From: Tigriopus japonicus
Lineage: Eukaryota; Arthropoda; Copepoda; Harpacticoida; Harpacticidae
NCBI GenBank assembly: GCA_010645155.1
Contig: CM021316.1
Location: 2,733,256-2,797,255 of the forward strand
DNA length: 64,000 bases
Direction: 5' to 3'
In this document: in pieces, positions 50,386-62,276 of the stretch
Numbering within the stretch: the first letter of the stretch is position 1
Layout of the letters: each line of letters begins with the position of its first letter
Notes under the pieces: generated by a model
The model's database searches: none
Told to the model about the DNA's origin: nothing
The model's input: only the letters and a program-made list of their open reading frames with translations
Made by a program: the position numbers and the translations under genes

Positions 50386-53300
50386 ATGCATCAGAACTAC
50401 ACGAGCACGGAGTCCTTGACATCCGTGTTCAGCCAGGCTCTGTCCATCATCTCCAGAGATTCCAATCCAAGGCTCGAGCAGAGGGCCTCATCGTGGGATA
50501 GTGAGGCTCCTTCGTGGTCATCAAGGTCTAGACAGCCAAGTCCGGGTATTCAAAAGACTCGAAAACTGTCCCAGGAAGATGAGGATTACATTCGGAAAGA
50601 ACGAGATGCTCGATCTTTGGCCATTGAGAAGGCTTACGTGCATGACGTTTATGAGCAGATCTCCCAACATATCTCGGATTCGCGATATCGAGCCTGGCCA
50701 CGAGTCAAACAATTCCTTCAGGAGCTCGAACCCGGATCTCTTGTTTGTGATGTCGGTAAGGCGACGATTTGTACTTCACCAGAAACTGGGATTTGCTTCT
50801 GGCCAATTAGGCTTAAGATATGGCAAAAGCCTTGAGCATTATAATGAGAATGAATGCTTCTTGATTCAGTCATCTCGAAAGATCTGTTCATGTCTTTTTT
50901 TTTCTTCAAAAGGATGTGGAAGCGGCAAATACCTTAATGTCAATCCTTTGGTCTTCAACATTGGATCTGACCGCTGTCAGGCCTTGGCCAATATTGCACG
51001 TGAGAAAGATCACGAGGTGAGAAGAAATGACACTTTCGATTAACCGGGACCAATAATTTAGGCATGATTTGTTTGTTCACTGCAGATTGTTCATTGCGAT
51101 AATTTGGCACTTCCATTCCGAGATGAAACTTTGGACGCCGTGCTTTCTGTGGCGGTCATCCATCACATTGCCACCGTTGAAAGACGAGTCAGAGCTCTTC
51201 GTGAACTAGCTCGAGTCCTGAGAGTGGGTGGACGGGTCATGATCAGTGTTTGGGCCATGGAACAACGTCATCGAAAGGTTTGTAAATTTCAGATTACACT
51301 GTGACACGAAAGTTTGAGATTTCAATGATAGAAATATTCAAGGATAGAAATACCATTATTCATTAGTGGGCCCATTGACTCATTTCTTTTATTAGGTATA
51401 TTGTGTCGGGATTTCCTTGCAATTAGTCGTAAGAATTGCATTAAAAAAATATCAGGAAACGATCAACAGTCTTTAGATTCATTAACGTTCACTTATAGGC
51501 ATGCTTCAAAGCAGAAAATGTGAATGGCCCCAAACCTTTCATGTCACACTGTGCACTTCCTTGCAGCCTACAATCTAGTATCTTTGTGTATGAAAATCTC
51601 CATATTCTGATCATATTGATTTTGGTCCGTTTTAGTTCGAAAGCCAGGATGTTCTCATCCCTTGGCATCGACCTGCACCTTCTTCCACTGGCCATGCTCA
51701 AAATTCTTCCCAGACTACCGGTTCCACGCCAACTACCCAATTTGATTCTTCCACGCACCTCAATCTTCCTCATGGACATGGGCAATATTCTACTACCACC
51801 ACTGCCTCCGAAGATGATGTTAACCATTATCATGCATACACTCAGACATCAGACAGCAGTAGTGTGGCGGATCAAAAGAGTGTTCTAGGTGGACCTAGGT
51901 AATATTTTAGATTTTTTTTATTTAGACTTTATGCTTATGTTTCATGCTTTCAATTTTTTTGGTTGACACAGGAATCAGTTTCGTAGGAGAGGTAAGGGAA
52001 GGAACCGGGGTCGCTCAATTGATCCTGATGGAGACTTTCCGCCTTATCAAAGCAGTTCGGACTTGTCTTCCCCGAATGAAACTTGTTACAGTTTTGTTAG
52101 AAGAGCCATGCATGTAAGCACTTTAGATTTTATATAATTTTCTTTAGTAACTCTTTTTAAACTTTTAACCCTCCGTTTGCAGAAGCTTTCTACACAAAAG
52201 AAGCAAATCCGGGGAGCACATGATCTCATGGAAACAAACCCAGCTCAATTGGGCCGTTTTCCTTGGTTCAGTTTGTCTGGATTAGAACAATTGGCCACAA
52301 TGAGGGGAACTTATTTACCCGATGACCAAAGATTTGGCGACGAAGCCCATGCTGAAGGACTCTCACGAGATGACAGCGGAGAGTCTGGGGAAAGTGTTGG
52401 TGATGTTCCAATAGAGCTTCGACACTTGGAAGGGGATTTTTGTGACGTTGATAATCAGGAGGTCTTCAACGCTCTACAAGATGATGATTCAACCTCTCTT
52501 TTGTATCATCGTGGTGATCTAACATCCAATCTTATGTCATTCTTGGGAGGCTTGCAAAGCAAGTCTCGAAGTCTTGATGATATCAAAGATCCTTCAACTA
52601 AAAAGCAAGCCAAACCAAAGCTGGTCAAAATTGGACGGGCCAACACCTATGAAGACAAATCTACCCTAACCCGCCAAGATACACCCAATGAGCTTCTAAT
52701 GGCCTATGAACCACCACATAATGAGGGCGGAGAGAGTGAATTTGGCCTTGACGGGGACCTTGATGATGGCGTGGGGATACCAGATGACTTGAAACACCAT
52801 GCCATTTTCAAAGATGGCAAGTCGTCCACCAGGAGTGTATCATTAAAATCTTTTGACACCTCGTTGAAATCTGCTGGATCATTGTCCAGTTTGTCATCAG
52901 GCAAATCTATGAAGAGCAACTTTAGTATACAATCTGATTCTGGCCTTGTGTCTCACAAACCATTGGGAATATCTTCAAGCCATCCAGCAATAACGAGCAC
53001 CAGTGCAATAACCAACGGATCTAAAGTCAAAGTATTAGAAACAAAGAGCATCCATTCCCAAGCAGCAGCCAAGAAATTGCTTGGAACCCGGAACTGGGAG
53101 AGTGATTCCAATTTAAGCAAAACCCATGCCCATGCCCTCAGTGGTGCCAGCAGAAGATCCAGGGCCAGGACGATTAGTGAGCATCATGATCGAGGTTCTA
53201 GAGGGCTACACCACCAATTCCCATTGGGAGAAAAGGAAAAGTCAAAAGCAATGTTGAGTGTAGAGAGCAAGCTTATGAAAGCCATAAAAGAAGTCAATGA

Positions 53301-56300
53301 AAGTGATATTAGTGAAACATCCACTCCCTTAAGCAGTCCTTTGCCCCAGTCCCTTGAGAAAGCTCCCTCTCCAAAAGATACCAATACGGCTAGTCCGAGA
53401 GGCGTTGACAAACCAAAAGATCCTTCCAACTTGGAAACAAAACCATCTCGTCCACAACTTGTGAAGCAAAAACAGAGCTTCCAATTCCCAGACAAAGATG
53501 AAATCGACGGATTGGATCACAATCCAACGGTTATCATAAGCAATATAGAAGGTGAATCTGTGCCGTGTAATGTGTTTGGGCCTCAAAATGAGGACGACGG
53601 CAAATGTTACATCAAAGGAACTGACTTACCGTCTCCCAGCTTATCTAAAAGAGCCTCTTCTTTGGGTTCTGAAGAGCTTCGAGAGCGAATTGGAGTCAAG
53701 AAACAAGCTTCCCTCAACGACGAACTTTTATCCAGGGAAAGGTTCCAGGCAAATGTAGAAATGAGAAAACGGATTCAAAAGCAACATTCATTGCCAAGTG
53801 AGCCTGGTCTGCAGCGTCAAAAGAGCCTGAAGGATAGTTTCTTTACAGTTCTATCCAAGGCTACGCAACTAGAAAGCTTGAAATCAAGTTGGTCCATGAT
53901 GAAATCTGGAACAAATTCTTCAGACGTAGGAACCTCGGATCGAAAACCAGAGACCATCACAGAGGAGACCGAAACACTCGCTGATGAAGAACTTGTAGCA
54001 CCGAAAGATTCCAAACTTCAAAGTGGCTCAGAGGACCAAGCAGGCATACAAACACAAACTTTTACATCATCAATTGGACGAATCTGGCAAATATGGACCA
54101 GGAGTGGTGTGGAAGAAGGTTCCTTTACCCACAAGAGAGGAGTCACTATCCAGCCCATAAATGTAGGTGGAAAAGAACTTCAAGGCATTGATGGCGCGAC
54201 AAGAAGAAGCATCTTTCAAAGACGAAGAGGAGGATCTTCTCCAATTAGCCCCAAACAGTACGAGGCCTTGACTAAGGAGAATGTGGACAACATCTCACCC
54301 ACCTTGAGGCGGTGCTGCATGGACTGCCCTGGAGGCGAGATTTTAGTGATGGAACGAGAGCGGAAACTTTCCAAAGGCGAGGCATCAGACTCATCTTCAA
54401 AAGATGGCAGCATTCAGAGCGATACATCGCTAGATTCCGAGGACAGTCTTGTGTCTGTGATATTCGTTCCTCATCCCGAGAACTCCAAAGGTTCCACTCA
54501 AGGTGAAGGTGAGTTTGGTGAGATAGTCTTGAAGAAACAACGATCCACATCGAATTCCTCAGAATCGTCGGATTCTATGCCCTCCGTTGGATCTGGACGA
54601 GTTAGTCCCCTGTCTCCTAGCAATAGACTTGGCTCTCCAGTAAAGGCCAATGGAAAATCCTGCAAAGGGAATGTTACCAAAATGGAAATTATCCGCCAAG
54701 GACCTGGTTCGTTTGATGGATCCACGGGCAAAATGTTCGGCAGAGCCTTCAAGGAAGAGGGCAGCAACGACACCATTTTCTTTGTGTCAGGCGGACCTTT
54801 AGATGTGATTGTCGAACATCATCCGGAGATTGAGGCGGATTTAACCGAGGATGAGTCGAAAATTGAGGAACCAAAAGCAATTGATCCACAGCCATTACCT
54901 GAAGAAACTTTTAACGCACCAAATCAAGAGGGAAACTCAAGCACAACGGAAGAACCACAACCGAAGCCCGCTGATACTTGTATAAACGTGCCTACCACGC
55001 CTAGACTGAAAAGTGCCCCCAAAAGCTTCGAATTGGAAGACATTCCGGACGAAAGCCCAATTCGTTGTAACCCAGGCCGACTGGCCATGAAGCCTCCACA
55101 CAGACCAGTATTTCATTTTAATCCACCACGAAGATCTCCTCGGCGTAGGAGACCACGATTTGATTACCCCATCGTTCGACATCATCCCTTATTTGCTAAA
55201 CAAGCCAAATCAGGGGAAAGGTCAAATTTTTCCTCACTCCTTTTGGGTGAGAATGTTCGAATTATCCGAGGATCCTTGTGTGATGGATCCAGCTCTCCAA
55301 CCAGTGATGACCTATCTTCGAGCACAGATTCTTCCAATTCATCATCAGGTAGACCTGCAATGAAGTTGCGCAGCTTTGATATTTACAACCCTGAGACTGA
55401 CGATCTTGACTCGGACATCTCTGACAGTGAATCCTCTTCCTCTCAAGATTCAAACGAAAGTGTTGTGTCCGTAGTCACCGAGGAGACCTTGAAAACAAGG
55501 CAATACGAATTGAGGTCCAAATCCATAGAAGAGAAGCCTCTCCTAACTATGGAACCCCCCACTGTGATCATAACTGAGGTAGAAACTATTCCATTTAGTG
55601 ATGGGTCCGATTCTGAATTAGAAAAAGTTCCTTCTTTAATGTCTGAGGTGGCCGAAACGTGCGCAGAAGCTCAAGAGGAACTCGTGAGTGAGGTTGTGAC
55701 GGACGAATCTCAAGACGTATTCGTTAAAAAAGCCGAGGATCGCCGAAGAATCCTTGAAGCTCTATTCCAAGAAAACGAATCAGTTCTTATACACATTACA
55801 AGCAGTGCCATGCGGAAATCGGGCAAACCCCAACCAGTAGAGGAGACCAATACCACTTCGTCTCCCGCTCCTCCCAAAAGTCCGCCGACTCCTACGAATA
55901 GTGTGGACACAACGAATGTCAAAGAGTCCATAGTCTTGGAAACTAAAGATACGGCCACAGTTGAACAGGACAGTACCGACCGATCGGCATCAGTTTCCCC
56001 TCATAAATCTGATAATGCCCCCTCTAAGATTATTCTATCCCCACTAAAGCCCATTCTAATCCCACCTCCTCAGTCCCGACCTCGAAGAAAGTTGGATAAA
56101 GCCAGAAGTGTGAGTCCATCGACACTTCATCGCCAAGATAGACAGGTGATTGTTCGGCAATCCTCAGTTCCAAGTCGGTTTGATGAGGTGTATGTGAAAC
56201 CCACCACTGAGTTGGAAATCAAGACAAGAAAGACACTCTTGGCAAAAGCTCCAGCGAAGGAAGACGAACCCGGGGACAGAAAAATAACCTTGGCTCACCT

Positions 56301-57768
56301 GGAAGTTTCTCCCACAGCTTCATCTGATGGCGTCAATCAAATTGGTTCAAGAGAATCGCTCTCCGGAAGCGTGGATAGCCTGTCGTACGAAAAGAAAAGT
56401 AAGACACCGTCACCTAGTAGGTCTGAAGCGAGCCACGTGAGCACGGGCAGTGACATTGGAACATCTTCATCTCCTGAAGGAAAGAAACCAGAGCACTTTG
56501 CCCAGCCTTCAGTGGCCAATAGAGCCATATCAAAGGCTAATTTAAGTCGTCAGGCTTCCAAAGATCACGATGACCTGAGTCAGAGTTCCAGTGGGAGTGC
56601 CAAACATTCCGCCAGACTCTCTGGCCCAAGTCCATCCACGGGAGCAATCGCCAAAAGAAGGAAACACCCACTAGAGAAATCGGTTTCATTGATGTCTGAT
56701 GATTTTGATGATCCAGGGTTGCCGAGTTTGGAAGATTTGGCGCTTACCCAAAGCTTGATACCCCAGGAACCTCCATTAAGTGGCTTCAGTGAGTTGGGTG
56801 AGCCCGAGTTCTTCGTTAACAAGCTGAGTGAACTTGACCCTCGGTTTGACAAGAGTAGTGGACCAGCTAGCGGTGTCCAAAGCGACACTGAGAGCATTTG
56901 CGGATTTCCTTACCGGCGTTTAGAAAGAAAACGACCTGGACGTGAAGATTCCATGGAGTCCAGTTCGACATCAGCCAAATCATCCATTCAGTATAGTGAC
57001 ACAAGTTCCCTTCTCTCTCACCGTTTTTCCACGATCTCAATCTCAAGCAACGTGTCCAGTGAGGTGTCTTTCGGTAATACGTCTGTGGTGTCGGGGAGTT
57101 CTTGTTATTTGGCTTCAATGTCTTCGGCTGATTATGACGATAAGCCAGTGTTAGCCTCAAGCTTCTCCTTGTCCGAGGCTGACGAGAATGAGTATCTCAG
57201 TCAATGTCCGGAAGAGGGAGAGCCCGAGGCCAATCCAAGTTCATTTCTCCCAAGTGGAATCTCTGCCAAAACACCCCAAGAAAAAAGCCGTATGAAAGCC
57301 TTATTTCGTCGAAACGCCGTTAATGGTAGTACTTCTGGAGTGAAAAAGCCCTTGAAGATCACCAATGAGCTAAGTGATGAGGAGGCCAAAATAAAAATGG
57401 CTGAGCGTCTTCCTCGAAGCCGCATTGGCACCGAAACCAGTATTGAAACCAGTATTGAAAACCCCACGTGTGTCACTCAGAGCTCTTTCGAAGAGGAGTT
57501 GTTCCGAGGCTTGAACCGTGACGGCGAGGATGGCCGACCAGACATAAAAACCCAGCGAGATTCCATGAGCACCGCCAGTTCCCAAGATTCCCTCCATACC
57601 AACGATGGTGGCTCCCTTACTCATCATCGCTACTACCATGTGTTCAGAGAAGGCGAGTTGGACTATTTGATTAATAAGTATGTCCAAAACTTACATATCA
57701 TTAGCTCATACTACGATCATGCCAATTGGTGTATCGTGGCGGAGAAAGTCAATGTTTGGACCATTTGA
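50386..57768 (+). CDS. TRMT9B: TRMT9B-like SAM-dependent methyltransferase, very long form
   Basis: Six coding exons with GT-AG introns join in frame: 50386-50755, 50913-51016, 51086-51277, 51636-51898, 51972-52113 and 52183-57768, about 2,218 residues. An in-frame TAA 45 bp upstream supports the start. Residues 1-80 are Ser-rich. The Trm9/ALKBH8-type methyltransferase follows: AWPRVKQFL, SAM motif I CDVGCGSGKYL (about 121-131, split by intron 1), CDNLALPFRDE, VAVIHHI (about 181-187), ELARVLRVGG, ISVWAMEQ and DVLIPWH (about 227-233). The family's closing segment RYYHVFREGEL...YYDHANW occurs only at residues 2173-2218. Between them lie about 1,900 disordered Ser/Glu-rich residues, nearly all in the last exon. 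Trm9 homologues methylate wobble-uridine side chains of tRNA with a TRMT112-type partner; TRMT9B is a metazoan paralogue whose substrate is less clear. No AlkB or RRM domain is present, which argues against ALKBH8. Confidence 0.92.
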
Positions 57769-59264
57769 AAAGACCGGATATTGAATCTAAAGGGCAAACA
57801 AAGGCCGCATTTTAAGCACAAACGCAGGAGGTTCTGATCGAAATTGGATTTTCTGATCCCCAACTTCCGATCCAATGAGTATATTACGGCCCAGAATGGA
57901 AAGGAAAATTGAAAGAAAAAACCTATTTAAATTTTATAACCTGGGTATCCACGTTCAAGGAAAAATGTTTGGATGGGGAGAAAGAGATAACTTTGAAAGT
58001 TATTCATTCTTTTGAAAGCACTGTTTATTGCCCATGTGGGTCGTTTCTGGCTTGTTAGTTGTCGCTCTTCTAACTTAGAGGGCTATTCTAACTCAGTTTG
58101 CGGGACAATCTTTTTTTGGCCGGCACCATAAAAATACGTAAAATGTTATTACCTAATAACAAGCCATTTCCTTCAATCTACCTGAGTTCCGGGTTTCCGT
58201 TGCTAGTTTTTTTGTTAGACATATACTACATTATGCATGTTAAATTGAGTTGGTGTTCCAGTCACCAAATTGACGAGTTCATTTCTCTTTCATTGATCTG
58301 GGAGTTATCAATTAAAAATGTTCGTTGACAGACCTTCCATTGGGGCATAAACAACTTGGATCAACTTCCTCAAATTTCCAATTTCGATGTATGTCCTTTG
58401 CGTCTATGCTTGAATTGCTCTGGGTTGATTTAGGTACCATATGCAAATCATGTCAATAATGTACCAAATTGATCTCATTGCAGTGCGGCCTTTTATGGTT
58501 GTGATTTGAACTCAAAAAATATCCCTTATACCCTTCCTTTCTCGTCTCCAGTATTAATGTATTATCCATCTTGCCTGTTTCTAATCTGGGTAACAAATAT
58601 TGCCGTAGCCCTCCCTCCACCATAGACGTAAACAGACCCGTTCAATGACACCCTCAACAAACAGAATAATGTAATATTTCCGACATCCAAGCCAAGTTGA
58701 AGTGTCGAGAAAGAATCGAAAGAGCAACGACAATTTCTAAATATCTGGAAAAGGTTCTTTTCATTCCCAAACAAAACTCCTGTTTTTACTTGGGATTTAA
58801 ATATTACTTTTCCCCTTCCTTATCACCTGGTGAAGTAAAAGCAAGGCTCTCTGGTTATGAACACTTTGGATACTTGATAAGCAACAACGTCCTGATCTCA
58901 AGATTTTATCCACCCGAAACATCGGATGTGGTTGAATAATAGACAGTACAAAACAAAACCACCAGTCTCATAGGAAAGTTTCTGTTTATTTCATGTGTGA
59001 TGGTTGAGCTCGTGTACTCTTTATATTATAAAATTATTTCCCAGTCTTGGTCTCAGAGCACTTTAGACAGAAAGAAAAGTAGTTTAAGAATCTCATTACG
59101 CAGAGACTCGATCAATTTTTAACGAAAATGGAGTTTCTCTTTCTGCTGTTTCTTAAAACAAAGCTTTTACCATGGCCAAGGATGGTGCTGATGATTTAAT
59201 CATTGATACGTAGATATGGGGCGGTTTTTTCCTTTTGTGAAGCACTCCAAGAACGGAATAGGAT
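57769..59264. other. Convergent 3' region between TRMT9B and CEPT1
   Basis: About 1.5 kb between the two facing stop codons. It should hold both 3' untranslated regions. I saw no clear-cut AATAAA signal that I would assign. Short frames here have no splice or domain support. Confidence 0.5.
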
Positions 59265-61181
59265 CTATTCGGATTTTTTGCTTTTGTCCGTGATCTTGAA
59301 CAAATGTAAGCGCATGTGATTGCAAATTTCCATGCAAATGGCCGAGCTGTACAGGTAGAGATCCACCGAAACAAAGATCTGAAATGGTTGTTTACTGGTT
59401 GAGAAGTATTCAATTCTGGTACATTATCAATCCAATTGACTCATACCACGCCCAAAGTAAGAAGGTAAGTCTCGGGAATATTGGCCGACATTTTGCGGTT
59501 GGCGAAAAACACCAAAGGAACCAGGAACGTGAGGTCGTAAGGGTTCCAAATCTCACTTTTGGACATGTGCGCAACCTAAAATAATAAGTTGTATAATAAA
59601 TAGGTCTAGTCACTAAAAAGGTTCCGTCTTACAATCAGTTTGTTGGTGACTTTTGTGGCCATAAGACCAAAGAGGATCACGAAGCTGATAGGATTGTTCT
59701 CAAAGACATCCTCCAGGGAATACTTGGCCACATACAGGCCAGAGAGAAGCACAGCTCCAATGTGAATCACGGGAGCAATGATTGACGTCCCCTGAAATCA
59801 TCATTACACATCAAATCAGATCCACCCATAACACTCACTGCCTTTGATCGTCTTACCGCCACTGTGGATCCGTTTCGACCCACTCCCCCGTCACTAATCT
59901 TATTCAAAATGCCCAAGAAAGCGATGCATCCCATGGTAAAGGCAAACATGGAAGGCAAGTAGCGGAACGACACGCCCACCACCGAAATGTCCCACAACTG
60001 GGGCCCAAAAATGGCCGTGGCGAACATCATGGCCATGACGGACATCTGTCCTTCCGTCACGTCGAATTTACCGAAACGCATGGTTCCTGTCACGTAGGTC
60101 TGCCAATGGGCACTGTAGAACAGGAACGAGGCCAGAAAGCATTGGAGCATCAGAGAGTAAGGATAGTGTCCCAAACTCACCACGCAACTACTTGCAATGG
60201 AAACGAAAACTGGAAGAAATACCAAGTTGGATGAGTTTATTGTGGAAGATATTTGGCAGCCTTTGGTATTCACCTGTGCTGACACTATCACATCCGTGAT
60301 CAAACAGTTCTCCCATGGGTGACGACGTGTTCGTTCGTCGAGCTTGCTTTCCATCGATGGCATCCAAAGTCTGATAAATGAACAGACCTAATCCGCATAA
60401 TAAGGCCGCCCATCTTGGGCACTAAAATCCCGAAAAAAAATTAATATTAGCGTCCAATCCCAAGTTTGAGAGAGTCTAGTGAATAGTTACGTCTTTGATA
60501 GGCTGGCATTATTGTGTTAATTTTAATAGCCGTCGATTGGAAGATCAGGTTACTTTGTTTCAAAATCGACAAATCGTGGACTAACAACATTCCAACTACT
60601 TAATCATTGACCTGTCCTATAGGTAAACAAACAGAGGACAAAGTTCAACGTGGCATCAAAATCTACAAAGCCGCAATTAAAGATCTTGCCATCATACTGA
60701 TAAATTTAACCCTATCGCAAATCATGTCTTAATCCTCCAGAAATTTAGATCTAAAAAATCAATGATCTGATGATGAAAGAAATATCTTACTGGTTCTGTG
60801 GCTGTCGGACAGAAGTACATGAGAATTAGTGACGTGAGGATATTGACGATCAGACCGATCATGGTGATCGCATTGGGAGCCAACCACATCGGAATCCATT
60901 GTATGACCGTGTTCCACCTAAAAATCAAACACATCAATTGCGTAATGAACAACAGCTGTCAAGATTTCCAACATCAAATCTTCAACGTGTCGTCGTTGTG
61001 TTTGTCCACTTGTCCAAACAAAAAGATGCTTTCTTACAGACTTCCCGATGCCGAGAAAACCGTACCATTTCTGCATGAAGGCATCCAGGATGGACTCATT
61101 GGTGCAATTGTACTTGTGACCATCCAGTCTTTTGAGTTGACTGGGCGTCATGATGGGCGTTTGGGCATAGTAGTTCAACAT
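59265..61181 (-). CDS. CEPT1: Choline/ethanolamine phosphotransferase (CEPT1/CHPT1 type)
   Basis: Seven coding exons on the minus strand: 61042-61181, 60791-60917, 60274-60421, 59857-60209, 59633-59791, 59447-59575 and 59265-59378, about 389 residues (human CEPT1 has about 416). It transfers phosphocholine or phosphoethanolamine from the CDP-alcohol to diacylglycerol, the last Kennedy-pathway step, in ER/Golgi-type membranes. The CDP-alcohol phosphotransferase motif is complete in exon 3: D112-G113, A116-R117, G126, D130 and D134, within [11 protein letters not shown] and GELFDHGCD. Other family blocks are [50 protein letters not shown] and VAHMSKSEI, with multiple hydrophobic segments between. 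The start is the first ATG after an in-frame stop. One oddity: exon 1 needs the weak donor AA|GTCTGT to stay in frame. CEPT1 and CHPT1 cannot be separated from sequence alone; the segments match CEPT1/CHPT1 better than the selenoprotein SELENOI. Confidence 0.93.
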
Positions 61182-61784
61182 GATGTCTTGTGTAGTATGT
61201 AGTAGACCAGCACGGACAACGAGGTCTGTGGGGTCAATCCTGCTGAAGGATTCCCCTTGGAACTTCGGGGTGGTTGTGGATTGTTCGTACACTGGCTGAC
61301 GGTTTTGCTTCCGATTTAGCTAACCAATCTCTAGCTAGGGGTAGATTTCCTAGAGAGCCAAGGCAAAAGAACGGACGAACGGGCGGATCTTGTGAACTGG
61401 AGACACTCACTCACTCACTCACTTAGGCTCTGTTGTAGTCTTACAGAAGATACTCTCTTCTTTGGGAGGAATGATGAGAAACGTTCAAGGAGAAGGTCGC
61501 CGTCACTCAGTCACACAGATATGTAGAATACAGCGGCGGTCGCAGGTGGAAGACGACGGTCGACTATGAACGGATGAGCTGCACGGAGACGTTCACAAAA
61601 CCATACACACACAGATTGGCAGACGATTCGTGGCCAGACACACTCGTGTGTTTGAAGCCCAAAATCATGATGGATTTGTCTGGCATACGTGTGTGTTTGT
61701 TGGATTACTTCAAAGCAGAAATTGCCAAGATTTTGAACATTTAAGTGTGCAATGTAAAGTTAAATTGAATTCTCATGTCATTAG
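61182..61784. other. CEPT1 upstream region with CACT repeat
   Basis: An in-frame stop precedes the CEPT1 ATG by about 150 bp. The stretch probably holds 5' untranslated sequence and promoter. A CACT microsatellite lies at 61403-61424. No TATA box was recognised. The last 8 bp, 61777-61784, are the left target duplication of the adjacent hAT-like element. Confidence 0.45.
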
Positions 61785-62276
61785 TGGGGTACAAATTTCT
61801 GGCAAATAAAACATGCCTTTTAGGCCCAAAAATGGCAAATAAAAGCGCCCAAAATTGCAAATAAAATGGCAAATTTACACGAAAGGTTACCGAAATATAG
61901 CAAAACTGGCCACTAAATTCGGAAAATGAGTGTTATGTTTTACCAACAATAAAGTGGAATGCAAGTGCATGAGCATTTAATAAAAAATATTTTGATTTCG
62001 TTGAATAATCAATATATCCTGTAAATGAAATATTTTGGGCAAAAATTATTTTGCCAAATTTTTGCCAAAAAAAAAACAATTTTTCTTTGATGTGGCCAAA
62101 AAACGACAAATTTTGCATTCAGTTGCCCAAAAACCGACCAATTTTGTATTTATTTGCCATTTTTGGGCAAATAAAAACAAAAATGGCAAATAAACTTTAA
62201 AAGCTGGCAAATAGCAAATAAGCATTTTTTGGGCATAAAATCTTATTTGCCTGAAATCTGCACCCCTAGTCATTAG
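61777..62276. mobile_element. hAT-like MITE, 484 bp, perfect 8-bp target duplication
   Basis: The element spans 61785-62268 and is flanked on both sides by GTCATTAG (61777-61784 and 62269-62276). The left end TGGGGTACAAATTTCTGG and the right end read in reverse, TAGGGGTGCAGATTTCAGG, form an inverted terminal repeat that continues into GGCAAATAA. The interior is AT-rich and full of the words GGCAAATAAA and TTTTTGCCA in both orientations. It has no transposase frame, so it is non-autonomous. Confidence 0.8.

Noticed and set aside
50059..50391. Minus-strand frame of 110 codons overlapping the TRMT9B start
   Set aside because: It lies across the TRMT9B 5' region on the opposite strand, with no independent evidence.
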